A stretch of 64,000 nucleotides of DNA from Demequina oxidasica. GTDB lineage: Bacteria; Actinomycetota; Actinomycetes; Actinomycetales; Demequinaceae. The stretch spans positions 647,312 to 711,311 of the forward strand of contig NZ_BBRE01000001.1 of assembly GCF_000975115.1 (NCBI RefSeq), read 5' to 3'. The notes below the pieces were generated by a model. The model made no database searches, was not told where the DNA came from, and worked only from the letters and a program-made list of their open reading frames with translations. This document shows positions 52,372-61,207 of the stretch, one piece after another. A program made the translations under genes and the position numbers. Positions within the stretch are counted from its first letter, which is position 1. Each line of letters starts with the position of its first letter.

Positions 52372-53435
52372 GCGGAGACCTTCTCTCGCGTCGGTTCGAT
52401 TGCCTTGGTGGGCGTCGGCCTTCTTCGGTCTTTGCGCCAATTCGCAAACTTCTCATTGGTGGTGGGCGACTGCAGTAGCGAGACCGCAATCACCACGATG
52501 GCCTTGAACACCATCGTCGCGACGGGAGGGATACCCACGATGTACACGGTCGTCACTAACGTCTGGATCACGAGGACGCCCACCAAGGTGCCGATGAGCG
52601 AGAAGCGGCCACCCATCAGTGAGGTGCCGCCGATGACTACTGCGAGGATCGCATCGAGCTCAATGAACAGCCCCGTGTTGTTCGCGTCCGCCGCGGTCTG
52701 GTCGGAGGTGATGATCAGACCCGCGAGGGCCGCGAGCAAAGCGCAGAAGGCATAGATGCCCAGCAGCAGACCTCGCGATCGGATACCCGCCTGGCGGCTG
52801 GCCTCGGGGTTGATGCCCACGGACTCGATGAACATGCCGAGCGCGGACCGGCGAACCACGAGCATCGTCAGGATGAGCACCACTGCTGCGATCACTACCG
52901 CGACGGGGAAGCCCGCGATGAAGCCCGAGCCGAACCACTCAAAGGGCTTTGAGTGAAGCGTCAGGATCTGCCCCTCGGTGATGAGCATCGCCACGCCACG
53001 ACCGGCGGTCATGAGGATCAGCGTCGCGATAATCGGCTGGATCTTGAGGTACGCGACCAGCGTCCCGTTCCAGACACCCAGGATGAAGCCCAGGATCAGC
53101 GCGATGCCAACGGCCTGAACAACGGTCCAGGGGTTGTCGGGGGTGGGCGAGTTTAGTAGTAGGGCGGAAACGACTGCGCCAGATATTGCCGCGATCGACC
53201 CGACCGACAGATCTATGCCGCGCGTGGCGATGACGAGCGTCATTCCCACCGCGATCAGCAACGTGGGGGCACCGTTGCGCAGGATGTCGATGGGGGCGCC
53301 AAAAAGGTGTCCCTCCTTGACCGTGATGTCGAGAAAGCCAGGAAAGGCAATTACGTCGACGATAATGAGTCCTACAAGGATCACCACAGGCCAGAAGACG
53401 CGGCTGCCGGTGAAGTTTCTCAGTTGCGCGCTCAT
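52368..53435 (-). CDS. sugar ABC transporter permease (YtfT type)
   Basis: This is a 355-residue CUT2 permease. Recognisable parts are LLIAVGMTLVIATRGIDLSVGSIAAIS (conserved G-I-D-L-S-V-G-S), LVAYLKIQPIIATLILMTAGRG and the later DAILAVVIGGTSLMGGRFSLIGTLVGVLVIQTL. A hydrophilic C-terminal tail is present. It overlaps both the ATPase and the next permease by four bases. YtfT/YjfF pairs transport galactofuranose in E. coli, and relatives in Shewanella transport L-arabinose (AraWZ); the araBDA genes here favour arabinose. Confidence 0.93.
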   Translation of the reverse strand: MSAQLRNFTGSRVFWPVVILVGLIIVDVIAFPGFLDITVKEGHLFGAPIDILRNGAPTLLIAVGMTLVIATRGIDLSVGSIAAISGAVVSALLLNSPTPDNPWTVVQAVGIALILGFILGVWNGTLVAYLKIQPIIATLILMTAGRGVAMLITEGQILTLHSKPFEWFGSGFIAGFPVAVVIAAVVLILTMLVVRRSALGMFIESVGINPEASRQAGIRSRGLLLGIYAFCALLAALAGLIITSDQTAADANNTGLFIELDAILAVVIGGTSLMGGRFSLIGTLVGVLVIQTLVTTVYIVGIPPVATMVFKAIVVIAVSLLQSPTTNEKFANWRKDRRRPTPTKAIEPTREKVSA

Positions 53436-54994
53436 GCGACGACGTCCTTTTCATCCTCGTCTTCGGATCCCTCGGCGATGAGCGCGAGCAGATCCTCGAC
53501 AGACAAGCTGTCATTTTCAACCATGGAAACCATGTGCCGGTCCCGCATGACGCCCACACGGTGACTCAGGCGCAACACCTCTTCGAGCTCCGCGGAGATG
53601 TAGAGCACGCTCATGCCGTTCTCCGCGAGGTTGAAGACCAGCTTCTGAATCTCCGCCTTCGCGCCGATGTCGATTCCACGGGTCGGCTCATCCAGGATGA
53701 GCAGGCGAGGTGCCACCGCAAGCCAACGCGCAAGCAGCACCTTCTGCTGGTTACCGCCGGAGAGGTTGCGCACCAGCGCATGCGGGTCGGCGGGCCGGAT
53801 GTTCAGCGCGTCGATGTAATGCTGCGCGAGTTCCGTCACGCGCTTGGGCGAGATGGGTCGGTACCAGCCTCGTTCGATCTGAAGAGCGAGGGCGATGTTG
53901 TCACGCACCGACAGGTCGCCGACGATGCCCTCGCCGCGCCGGTCCTCGCTCGCAAAGGCAATGCGCTTTGACAGCGCCTTGCGTGGCGAGGTGAGCTTGA
54001 CCGCCTTGCCGTTGACCTCGCTCGTGCCGGAGTCCGCCCGATCGATGCCGCCCAAGAGACGGGCGATCTCCGTGCGTCCGGAACCGAGCAAGCCGGCCAG
54101 TCCCACGACCTCGCCTTCGTCGATACTGAAGTCGACCGGGCGGATAGCGCCACGGCGGCCGAGCCCCTTGGCCTCGAGAAACGGGATCCCGGTACCGGCG
54201 ATTTCCTCCTCGGATTCGCGGTGGCGCTGCTCGAGCTCCGAGAAGCTCGCCATCTCCTTGCCGATCATCTTCTGGACGAGGTCGATCTTAAGGATCTCCT
54301 CGGTGCGGTACTCGCCCACGAGCCTTCCATTGCGGAGAATCGTGAGGCGGTCGGCGATCTCGTAGACCTGGTCGAGGAAGTGCGACACAAAGAGAATGGC
54401 GCAGCCCTGTTCCTTCAGTGTGCGGATGACGCGGAAGAGTTCCGCGACCTCATCGGTGTCGAGGGACGACGTGGGCTCATCAAGGATCAGGACTGTCGCG
54501 TTGACGTCAACTGCGCGGGCGATCGCCACTAGCTGCTGGATGGCGATCGAGTGCGAGCCCAGCAGGCTCCCCGGGTCGATGTCCAGATTCAGGCCCTCGA
54601 GGAGTTCGGCGGCACGTCGGCGCATCGCGTGCCAGTCCAGCGAGCCAAAGCGTCGGGGTTCGCGGCCAAGCATGATGTTCTCGGCCACGGAAAGATTGGG
54701 AAGGAGGTTGACCTCCTGGTAAACCGTACTGATGCCGGCGTCTTGCGCCTGTGCGGGCGTGCTGAAGGAAACCTTGCTGCCAGCCAGGTGCATGTCACCT
54801 GCGGTCGCCGTGTAGACGCCCGTCAGGACCTTAATGAGCGTGGACTTGCCGGCACCGTTTTCTCCCATCAGCGAGTGGACCTCGCCTGGATACATGCGGA
54901 AGTCGACGCCGTCGAGGGCCATCACCCCGGGGAACTCCATCGTCACGCCCACCATGTCGACCACTGCGTCGGCGGGGCTTAGAACCTGTGTCAT
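53432..54994 (-). CDS. sugar ABC transporter ATP-binding protein (YtfR/AraV type)
   Basis: This is a 520-residue two-domain ATPase. First Walker A is GENGAGKST, with SIAIQQLVAIARAVD signature region and ILDEPTSSLD. The second half has GLAGLLGSGRTEIARLL, LSGGNQQKVLLARWLA and LLILDEPTRGIDIG. The ATG at 54994 was chosen (GGAGAG upstream); a longer reading would include 23 residues without family match. It drives transport for the permeases encoded downstream. A long hairpin separates it from the binding-protein gene. Confidence 0.94.
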   Translation of the reverse strand: MTQVLSPADAVVDMVGVTMEFPGVMALDGVDFRMYPGEVHSLMGENGAGKSTLIKVLTGVYTATAGDMHLAGSKVSFSTPAQAQDAGISTVYQEVNLLPNLSVAENIMLGREPRRFGSLDWHAMRRRAAELLEGLNLDIDPGSLLGSHSIAIQQLVAIARAVDVNATVLILDEPTSSLDTDEVAELFRVIRTLKEQGCAILFVSHFLDQVYEIADRLTILRNGRLVGEYRTEEILKIDLVQKMIGKEMASFSELEQRHRESEEEIAGTGIPFLEAKGLGRRGAIRPVDFSIDEGEVVGLAGLLGSGRTEIARLLGGIDRADSGTSEVNGKAVKLTSPRKALSKRIAFASEDRRGEGIVGDLSVRDNIALALQIERGWYRPISPKRVTELAQHYIDALNIRPADPHALVRNLSGGNQQKVLLARWLAVAPRLLILDEPTRGIDIGAKAEIQKLVFNLAENGMSVLYISAELEEVLRLSHRVGVMRDRHMVSMVENDSLSVEDLLALIAEGSEDEDEKDVVA

Positions 54995-55030
54995 GAGTTG
55001 CTCTCTCCTTTGAGGGCCAAGCTGAGACGC

Positions 55031-55066
55031 GGTGTGGGTGCGCGGCTGGAGCCACGCACCCACACC
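55031..55066. terminator. intercistronic hairpin between the binding protein and ATPase genes
   Basis: Positions 55031-55046 and 55051-55066 form a 16-bp stem with one mismatch around a four-base loop. It is between the SBP stop (55090) and the ATPase start (54994) in one operon. It may act as a partial terminator or 3' stabiliser, giving more binding protein than transporter. Confidence 0.5.
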
Positions 55067-55089
55067 CTACTGAGAAGGGGTAAGTCTTC

Positions 55090-56109
55090 TTAGTAAGCGC
55101 GTTCGGGCAGTGCTGCGATTGCCTCGTCCTGGGTGAACGTGGTCTCCTCGGTCACGATGCGCTTGTCAACCGTCTCGCCGTTGTAGACCGCGGTGGCGAT
55201 CTCCACGAGCTGGTCACCGAGCAACGGTGAGCATTCGACGATGAAGTTGATCTTGCCGTCAGCGAGGGCCTGCATGCCGTCGTGCACCGCATCAACGGTG
55301 ACAATCTTGATGTCGACGCCAGGCTCGAGACCAGCGGCCTCGATTGCCTCGATGGCCCCTAGACCCATGTCGTCGTTGTGTGCGTAAATCAGGTCGACGT
55401 CGGGGTTGGACTTGAGCAGCGCTTCGGTCACTTCCTTGCCGCCTGCGCGAGTGAAGTCACCTGTCTGTGACGCCACGATCTCAAACTTGGGGTCCGCGCC
55501 GATGATGTCGATGAAGCCCTCAGCGCGGTCAATCGCGGGAGCGGCACCGGTGGTGCCCTCGAGCTGGATGATCTTGACGGAGTCGGCGTCGGCGTACTCG
55601 TTGACGACCCACTCGCCCGCCTTGTTTCCCTCGAGCACAAAGTCGGATCCGAGGAAGCTCTCGTACAGCGAGTCGTCCTCGGAGTCGACCGAGCGGTCGG
55701 TGAGGATGACCGGGATGCCCGCGGCCTTCGCCTCATTGAGCACTGCGTCCCAACCAGTCTCAACGACCGGCGAGAAGGAAATGATGTCGACGCCCTGCTG
55801 GATGTAGGAGCGGATCGCCTTGATCTGGTTCTCCTGCTTCTGCTGTGCGTCCGAGAACTTCAGCTCAATGCCCGCGTCCGAGAATGCGCGCTGAATGTCG
55901 TTCGTGTTGGCGGTGCGCCATCCACTCTCCGCGCCAACCTGCGCGAACCCCACCACCATGTCGCCGGCGTCACCCGCTGCGGCGGCCTCGGTCTCGCCGG
56001 CGGCTGCCGTCGCTCCGTCGGTGGCCCCATCTGTTCCACCATCGCTGGAGCAACCAGCGAGGGTGAGTGCCGCGGCGCCAAATGCCGCGATTGCTGCGTA
56101 CTTCTTCAT
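55090..56109 (-). CDS. sugar-binding lipoprotein of the arabinose-type ABC transporter (YtfQ/AraU type)
   Basis: This is a 339-residue peripla_BP_4 solute-binding protein. The signal peptide has lipobox LAGC (Cys19), followed by a Gly/Thr/Ala linker. The fold begins with VVGFAQVGAESGWRTANTND, a characteristic start of YtfQ-like proteins, then GVDIISFSPVVETGWDAVL, later DLIYAHNDDMGLGAIEAI and KIVTVDAVHDGMQALADG. It is the first gene of the transporter operon, with promoter and operator-like repeats upstream (56192-56241). The ligand is inferred to be L-arabinose (or galactofuranose, as in E. coli YtfQ). Confidence 0.93.
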   Translation of the reverse strand: MKKYAAIAAFGAAALTLAGCSSDGGTDGATDGATAAAGETEAAAAGDAGDMVVGFAQVGAESGWRTANTNDIQRAFSDAGIELKFSDAQQKQENQIKAIRSYIQQGVDIISFSPVVETGWDAVLNEAKAAGIPVILTDRSVDSEDDSLYESFLGSDFVLEGNKAGEWVVNEYADADSVKIIQLEGTTGAAPAIDRAEGFIDIIGADPKFEIVASQTGDFTRAGGKEVTEALLKSNPDVDLIYAHNDDMGLGAIEAIEAAGLEPGVDIKIVTVDAVHDGMQALADGKINFIVECSPLLGDQLVEIATAVYNGETVDKRIVTEETTFTQDEAIAALPERAY

Positions 56110-56191
56110 AGTCGAACCTCCTTGTTCGGTGCCGCCGCTAACTGCTTCGTTGCCAGGCGTCGGCGACCCAGTGACTCTGGGCTTGCCACTG

Positions 56192-56220
56192 ACACTAGGG
56201 CAAAATGTTAACCCTCACAA
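56192..56220 (-). promoter_or_regulatory. promoter of the arabinose transporter operon
   Basis: On the minus strand TTGTGA (56215-56220), a 17-bp spacer and TAGTGT (56192-56197) form a promoter; the spacer contains GTTAAC. Confidence 0.6.
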
Positions 56221-56241
56221 CTGGAAATGTGAACCTTAACA
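56206..56241. promoter_or_regulatory. operator-like inverted repeat of the arabinose transporter operon
   Basis: TGTTAACCCTCAC (56206-56218) and GTGAACCTTAACA (56229-56241) are imperfect inverted copies (three mismatches) on a 36-bp span that covers the -35 box and spacer of the promoter. The TGTTAA half-site recurs at the araBDA promoter, which makes LacI-type control of both units likely. Confidence 0.5.
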
Positions 56242-56377
56242 AAATCGTTACAATCCGTGATCTGGGTGATTAAATAGTCATTTATCAGGCATTATCTATC
56301 TTTACCATGCCCCGCCGACGGAACGTGACCTGGAATTCAATGTGATGAAAGTCGATGTGACAACATCCAGACTCGCG

Positions 56378-57244
56378 TCACGACGCATACGACGGCGCAT
56401 CGGGAAGCCCAAAGAACTCCTCGAGGGTGGCCACACCACGGTCGCGCATTTCCATCGCGAGATCCACACCCACGTAACGCACGTGCCACGGCTCATAGAT
56501 GTACCCGGTGATGTCCTGGTCACCCTCGGGATACCGGACGATGAAGCCGTACTCGGCGCCGTGGTCGGCAATGAAGCGGCCTACCTCAGTATCCCCAAAA
56601 CACGCCAGGAGACGACACGCGTCGGAGTCGTAGAGGTCCGCGGACCAGCCCGTCTGGTGCTCGGAATACCCGGGCCGTGCTGAAAACGTGTCCGCCTTCG
56701 CCGTTCCGGAGCGATTTACGTAAACGCTGTAGAGGTCGTTCTGTCGGGCATAGCTACGGTAGGCATTCGACACCCGGAAGTTCAGCCCCTCTGCCTGGGC
56801 GTCCTCATGCATCTGGGCAAGGGCGTCGCCGGCCTCCGCACGGATGCTCCCGCCGTCCGTGAAGCTCACCCCGTTAACCGCGCCCAGGTCGTCGGGCACG
56901 TAGGTCTTGGGGTCCAAAGGCCGCAACTTGTTCACCACCACCCAGGGCGAGTCAGCCTCGTCGATCGAGTACTTGTCCATGTCGAAGACCGTGGAAGGCG
57001 CCACTATGGGCTCAGCTGTTCCTGAAGCCGAGGCGCTGACGCGGGGGATCGCAGACTCCGAGGGCGCTGCGGGCACCTCCGGCGACGTCGATGCGCCCCC
57101 ACTGGCCACGCTCGGAGCCTGCTCAGTTCCACCCTGCCCCACGCCCCACGCGACAACCAGGCCCAACGCAAACCCCACCACTGCCGTCACGGTCGCTGGG
57201 AGGAAGCGGGCGAGGCCAGCATCGGCGTGCTTCGCGCCGCCCAC
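56378..57244 (-). CDS. VanY-family D-alanyl-D-alanine carboxypeptidase
   Basis: This is a 288-residue membrane-anchored zinc peptidase of the M15B family that trims the terminal D-Ala from peptidoglycan stem peptides. An N-terminal membrane segment (FLPATVTAVVGFALGLVVAWGVG) is followed by a Ser/Ala/Pro linker. The catalytic domain starts near residue 90. Zinc ligands and catalytic Glu are in SEHQTGWSADLY and EPWHVRYVG. The start is GTG, overlapping the rsmI stop by one base (TAGTG). Length and layout match other actinobacterial D,D-carboxypeptidases. It is the only gene between rsmI and the arabinose transporter. Confidence 0.9.
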   Translation of the reverse strand: MGGAKHADAGLARFLPATVTAVVGFALGLVVAWGVGQGGTEQAPSVASGGASTSPEVPAAPSESAIPRVSASASGTAEPIVAPSTVFDMDKYSIDEADSPWVVVNKLRPLDPKTYVPDDLGAVNGVSFTDGGSIRAEAGDALAQMHEDAQAEGLNFRVSNAYRSYARQNDLYSVYVNRSGTAKADTFSARPGYSEHQTGWSADLYDSDACRLLACFGDTEVGRFIADHGAEYGFIVRYPEGDQDITGYIYEPWHVRYVGVDLAMEMRDRGVATLEEFFGLPDAPSYAS

Positions 57245-58083
57245 TACTTTGCCTTGCGCGCGGCGAGCACCGCCGCATAGAGCTCGCGCCGGGGCACTCC
57301 GGCCACTCCCGCTAGGTCGGCCACCGCGTCCTTTGCGCGTTCGCCTGACTCAACGCGGCGCAGCGCCTCACCCACTAGTTCCGTCATCGACGGCTGCTCG
57401 GCAGGTCGGCCAGCCACGGTAATCACGATCTCGCCGCGCGGCTCATTGTCCGTCGCCCACTGCGCAAGTTCAGCGGTGCCGCCTCGCACGGTCTGCTCGT
57501 ACGTCTTGGTCAGTTCGCGCGAAACTGAGGCGCGGCGCTCCGGCCCGAAGGCCTCCGCCATGGCGGCCAACGTGGCTGCGAGCCGATGTGGGGCCTCGAA
57601 AAAGACCATCGTGCGCGCCTCGGCGGTCAACGCCGCGAGCGCGCTCGCGCGCTCCCCCGCCTTGCGCGATAAGAAGCCCTCAAAACAAAACCGATCAGTA
57701 GGTAGCCCGGAGAGGGCAAGCGCGGTGAGAACCGCGCTTGGCCCGGGCGCCACGGTCACCTCAACCCCGGCATCGGCCGCCGCCTCTACCACCCGGAAAC
57801 CGGGGTCGGACACGGTGGGCATTCCGGCATCGGACACCAGCACTACCGTCTTGCCCGCGAGCGCCTCCCCCACCAGAGCCGCAGCCTTGTCGCGCTCGTT
57901 GTGGTCGTGAACGGCGATGACAGGCGCGGTAATGGTCAGTTCCAGCCTCGCGGCCAGGTCGCGCAGTCGGCGTGTGTCCTCCGCGGCGATCACGTCGGCA
58001 GTCTCGAGGAGCTCGCGCAAGTGAGCGGAGGCATCGGCGATATTGCCGATCGGCGTCGCTGCGAGCACGATGCGTCCGGTCAT
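57244..58083 (-). CDS. rsmI: 16S rRNA (cytidine-1402-2'-O) methyltransferase
   Basis: This tetrapyrrole-methylase-family enzyme methylates the 2'-OH of C1402 in 16S rRNA, fine-tuning decoding at the P site. The family start GRIVLAATPIGNIADAS, the loop AAEDTRR and SDAGMPTVSDPGF are present. PSAVLTALALSGLPTDRFCFEGFL and a later VFFEAPHRL follow. The 279-residue length is usual. It is divergent from the mannosyltransferase and precedes the VanY gene with a one-base overlap. The rsmI-pmt divergent pair is typical of Actinobacteria (Rv1003 and Rv1002c). Confidence 0.96.
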   Translation of the reverse strand: MTGRIVLAATPIGNIADASAHLRELLETADVIAAEDTRRLRDLAARLELTITAPVIAVHDHNERDKAAALVGEALAGKTVVLVSDAGMPTVSDPGFRVVEAAADAGVEVTVAPGPSAVLTALALSGLPTDRFCFEGFLSRKAGERASALAALTAEARTMVFFEAPHRLAATLAAMAEAFGPERRASVSRELTKTYEQTVRGGTAELAQWATDNEPRGEIVITVAGRPAEQPSMTELVGEALRRVESGERAKDAVADLAGVAGVPRRELYAAVLAARKAK

Positions 58084-58133
58084 GGGCTAAGCGTGTCACA
58101 CCGTTTAGGGCGGTGGTGGCAACGCGCAGCAAC

Positions 58134-58139
58134 TAGGCT
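58134..58139 (+). promoter_or_regulatory. -10 box placed for leaderless transcription of the mannosyltransferase gene
   Basis: TAGGCT is followed by seven bases and the GTG at 58147, with no Shine-Dalgarno sequence between them. The -35 region is not convincing. Confidence 0.4.
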
Positions 58140-58146
58140 TCCATCT

Positions 58147-59694
58147 GTGCGCCTATTGACCGACTCGCGGTATACCGCCCTCACCGCCTTCGCGTGGCGT
58201 TGGCGAGTAGCGATAATGGCGACCGTAGTGGGCGTGCTCGCAGCAATGCTTCGCTTTGTCGCGTTGGGCTGGCCACACTCTTTGGTTTTCGATGAGGTCT
58301 TCTACGTCCGCGGCGCCTACTCCCTCACCACCCTGGGGTACGAGGGCAACTGGACTGGTGACAACGATCTCTTTGCCCAGGGCGACCTGTCGGGCTTTGA
58401 AACCGAAGGCGACTTTGTGGTCCATCCCATGGTCGGCAAGTTGCTGATCGCGGCCGGCATCGAGATCTTTGGCAACAACCCGTACGGCTGGCGCTTCATG
58501 GGCGCGCTGCTCGGCACGGCAATGTGCGTGATGATCGCGTTCATCGCGCGGCACCTGCTGAAGTCCACACTGTGGGGCCTCGTCGCCGGCGTGTTCATCG
58601 CGGTCGACGGCCAGTCGATTGTGCTCGCCCGCACCGCCCTGTTGGACGTCTACCTTGCGGTGTTCGCCGTCGCGGGTTTCGGTGCAATCCTCATCGACAG
58701 ATACGTCACCCGCAACAAGCTCACCACGCGGGCGGCCGCTGCGCGGGTTGCGGCGGGCCTCGCACCGGACGATCCCCTGCCAGGCATGGGACCTCACCTG
58801 GGGATTCGCTGGTGGCGATGGCTGGCCATCGCGATGTTCGCCCTGTCCGGATCCGTCAAGTGGTCCGGGTTCTATTTTGCGGCTGCCTTCCTGCTGCTGT
58901 CCGTGGCGTGGGACCTCATCGACCGGCGCGCGGCCGGCGTGGAGCGCTGGGCGTGGGGCGCGATGTTGCGGGCAGTCCCCGCCGGTCTCCTCACCATCGC
59001 CACGACACTGGTCATCTACCTTTTGACGTGGATGCCCTGGTTCACCTCGACCGAGTCCTACGGCCGCCACTGGGCCGAGGATAACCCTGGCGAGGGAGCC
59101 ACGTGGTTACCTAACTCGGTCAACTCGCTGATCCACTACCACCTGCAGATGTGGAATTTTCACGAGAACCTGACCACCGAGCACACCTATATGTCGAATC
59201 CATGGGCCTGGTTTGTCCAGTGGCGGCCCACCGCATTCTTCTTTGAGGACGCGCCCGACGCTCAATGTGGCGCCGACCGCTGCGTGAGCGCAATCCACGC
59301 GCTGGGCAACCCGCTGATCTGGTGGGTGGGGGCGCTTGCCCTTGGGTACGCGGTCTACCGGATGGCCCGCTATCGCGACATGCTTGCGCTCACCGTGTCG
59401 CTAGGGGCCTTTGCCGCGTGGATCCCGTGGCTGCCCTACGCGTACCGCACCATCTTTACGTTCTATACGGTCGCGATGGCGCCATTCGTGGTTCTCACTC
59501 TGGTCTGGGCGTTGAAACACATAGCCCAGCCCGATCGGCTCCGTGGCGGATGGTCGCGCACCGGTACCATCGTCGCGGTTGCCTTCATTGGCGCCGTGCT
59601 CATTATTGCGGGGTACTTCGCGCCGCTGTGGCTTGGCACCCCCATCCCGTTCGGATACTGGCAGGCCCACATGTGGCTGCCCAGCTGGGTCTAG
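58147..59694 (+). CDS. pmt: dolichyl-phosphate-mannose-type protein O-mannosyltransferase (GT39)
   Basis: This 515-residue polytopic membrane enzyme transfers mannose from polyprenyl-phosphate-mannose to Ser/Thr of secreted proteins as they cross the membrane. The acidic pair in SLVFDEVFYVRGAYSL (near residue 42) is the catalytic D-E motif. The conserved HPMVGKLLIAAGIEIFGNNPYGWR follows, and late HEN-like region LWNFHENLTTEHTYMS and PYAYRTIFTFYTVAMAPF belong to the family. The GTG at 58147 has a TANNNT box in leaderless position. Mycobacterium tuberculosis Rv1002c lies in the same place beside rsmI. Confidence 0.93.
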   Translation: MRLLTDSRYTALTAFAWRWRVAIMATVVGVLAAMLRFVALGWPHSLVFDEVFYVRGAYSLTTLGYEGNWTGDNDLFAQGDLSGFETEGDFVVHPMVGKLLIAAGIEIFGNNPYGWRFMGALLGTAMCVMIAFIARHLLKSTLWGLVAGVFIAVDGQSIVLARTALLDVYLAVFAVAGFGAILIDRYVTRNKLTTRAAAARVAAGLAPDDPLPGMGPHLGIRWWRWLAIAMFALSGSVKWSGFYFAAAFLLLSVAWDLIDRRAAGVERWAWGAMLRAVPAGLLTIATTLVIYLLTWMPWFTSTESYGRHWAEDNPGEGATWLPNSVNSLIHYHLQMWNFHENLTTEHTYMSNPWAWFVQWRPTAFFFEDAPDAQCGADRCVSAIHALGNPLIWWVGALALGYAVYRMARYRDMLALTVSLGAFAAWIPWLPYAYRTIFTFYTVAMAPFVVLTLVWALKHIAQPDRLRGGWSRTGTIVAVAFIGAVLIIAGYFAPLWLGTPIPFGYWQAHMWLPSWV

Positions 59695-59704
59695 GAGCGA
59701 CTGT

Positions 59705-60142
59705 CTAGCGGCGTTCGATCAACCTCGAAAGCACTATCGCGCTACGCGTCGAGTCCACCTGCGGTGCGAGACGCACCTTCTCCAGGGCGACCTCAAGGCT
59801 GGCCGTGTCTCGCGCACGAATCCTCACCACCGCATCGGCCGCACCTGTCACCGTCCATGCCTCCACCACATCGGGCAACGCCGACATTATTTTGGTCAGT
59901 TCCACGGGGGCCACATTGCCGCGGCAGAACAATTCCACGTAGGCCTCGGTGCCACGCCCGTCAATCTCGGGGTCAATCAGAACCGAAAAACCCCTGATAA
60001 CTCCCGTGTCTCTCATGCGATCAACGCGGCGCTTGACCGCTGAGGCCGACAGCCCGATGCGCGTACCCATGTCCGCATAACTCGCCCGTCCGTCCTCTCG
60101 CAGCGCCTCCAAAATGCTCCGGTCCAGGTCATCAATTGCCAT
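59705..60142 (-). CDS. Lrp/AsnC-family transcriptional regulator
   Basis: This is a 145-residue Lrp/AsnC regulator. The helix-turn-helix is in DDLDRSILEALREDGRASYA and the adjacent MGTRIGLSASAVKRRVDRMRD. The C-terminal RAM (ACT-like) domain senses amino acids. The ATG at 60142 gives the family start MAIDDLDRSI; an upstream ATG adds 12 residues. It is divergent from the arginine-degradation pair, with a 128-bp gap that would hold the operator. Control of the two genes by arginine, ornithine or proline is inference. Confidence 0.88.
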   Translation of the reverse strand: MAIDDLDRSILEALREDGRASYADMGTRIGLSASAVKRRVDRMRDTGVIRGFSVLIDPEIDGRGTEAYVELFCRGNVAPVELTKIMSALPDVVEAWTVTGAADAVVRIRARDTASLEVALEKVRLAPQVDSTRSAIVLSRLIERR

Positions 60143-60270
60143 CGTATGAACAACTCCCTCGCTTGCTTGACGCGTCATGGTGACGATTTCTTGCGTGAAC
60201 TTGTCAATAGTCGCATGTTTCTAGCGTCAGATGAGCGCAAATCGCACCTATTAGCAGTCATGCTGGGGTT

Positions 60271-61197
60271 ATGACCACCATTGATACGGCGAGTACGGTC
60301 ACCACCGTCAGCGCCAACCCAGCTCCGGCGCGCACCGCGACCGCCACCACAGTGTTGCTGTGCGCCCCGGAGCACTATGACGTGACCTACGCCATCAACC
60401 CCTGGATGGATCCCTCAGTTCCCACCGACACTGCGCTAGCCCTCGAGCAATGGCGAGCCCTACGCGACACCTACCGCAGCATCGGTTTCGTAGTCCACGA
60501 GATCGAGCCGGGCCCAGGACTGCCGGACATGGTCTACGCGGCAAACGGCGCGACCGTGATCGACGACGTTGCGTACTCGGCGAGCTTCCGCTACCCGGAA
60601 CGCCAACCTGAGGCCGATGCCTACGCGGCTTGGTTGTCCAATCACGGCCTGCGCGTGGTGCCTTCCACCCACATCAACGAAGGCGAGGGTGATTTCCTGG
60701 TCGTAGGCGACGTGGTGCTCGCTGGCACCGGTTTCCGCGCCTCCGTGGAGAGCCACCACGAGGGCAGCCGCGTGCTGAACCGCGAGTTCGTCACGCTGAC
60801 ACTCGTCCGCCCCGAGTACTACCACCTGGACACCGCCATTGCGGTGCTCGATGCCCGCCCGGGCCAAGAGCGCATCGCATACCTGCCCAGCGCGTTTGAC
60901 ACCGCGAGCCTCGCCGTCCTCCGTGAGCGCTACCCAGACGCGATCATCGTCTCCGAGCAAGACGCAGCGGTGCTGGGACTCAACGTCGTGTCCGACGGCC
61001 TGCACGTGGTCATGCCAGTACAAGCCGGCGACTTCGCGGAACAGTTGCGCGCCAGTGGTTTCGAGCCCGTGCAAGTCAATCTCAGTGAGCTACTCAAGGC
61101 CGGAGGCGGGGTGAAGTGCTGCACCATGGCACTGCGCTTCTCTCAGCCCACCATACTTTCACCCACCGCAGTTCCCATCGCAACAACCCCCGAGTAA
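60271..61197 (+). CDS. guanidine-modifying enzyme (DDAH/arginine-dihydrolase-like)
   Basis: This is a 308-residue pentein-fold hydrolase of the guanidino-modifying superfamily. Catalytic positions are the GEGD block (138-141), His185 in YYHLDTAIAVLD and a Cys at 283 or 284 (VKCCTMAL). The segment PDMVYAANGA (85-94) has Asn92 where DDAH and ADI usually carry Asp. Asn at that place is a mark of the cyanobacterial arginine dihydrolase ArgZ/AgrE, which turns arginine directly into ornithine, CO2 and ammonia. The ornithine cyclodeaminase gene follows by 10 bp, fitting that reaction. Dimethylarginine hydrolysis is an alternative. Confidence 0.82.
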   Translation: MTTIDTASTVTTVSANPAPARTATATTVLLCAPEHYDVTYAINPWMDPSVPTDTALALEQWRALRDTYRSIGFVVHEIEPGPGLPDMVYAANGATVIDDVAYSASFRYPERQPEADAYAAWLSNHGLRVVPSTHINEGEGDFLVVGDVVLAGTGFRASVESHHEGSRVLNREFVTLTLVRPEYYHLDTAIAVLDARPGQERIAYLPSAFDTASLAVLRERYPDAIIVSEQDAAVLGLNVVSDGLHVVMPVQAGDFAEQLRASGFEPVQVNLSELLKAGGGVKCCTMALRFSQPTILSPTAVPIATTPE

Positions 61198-61207
61198 GGA
61201 GCCCCCC

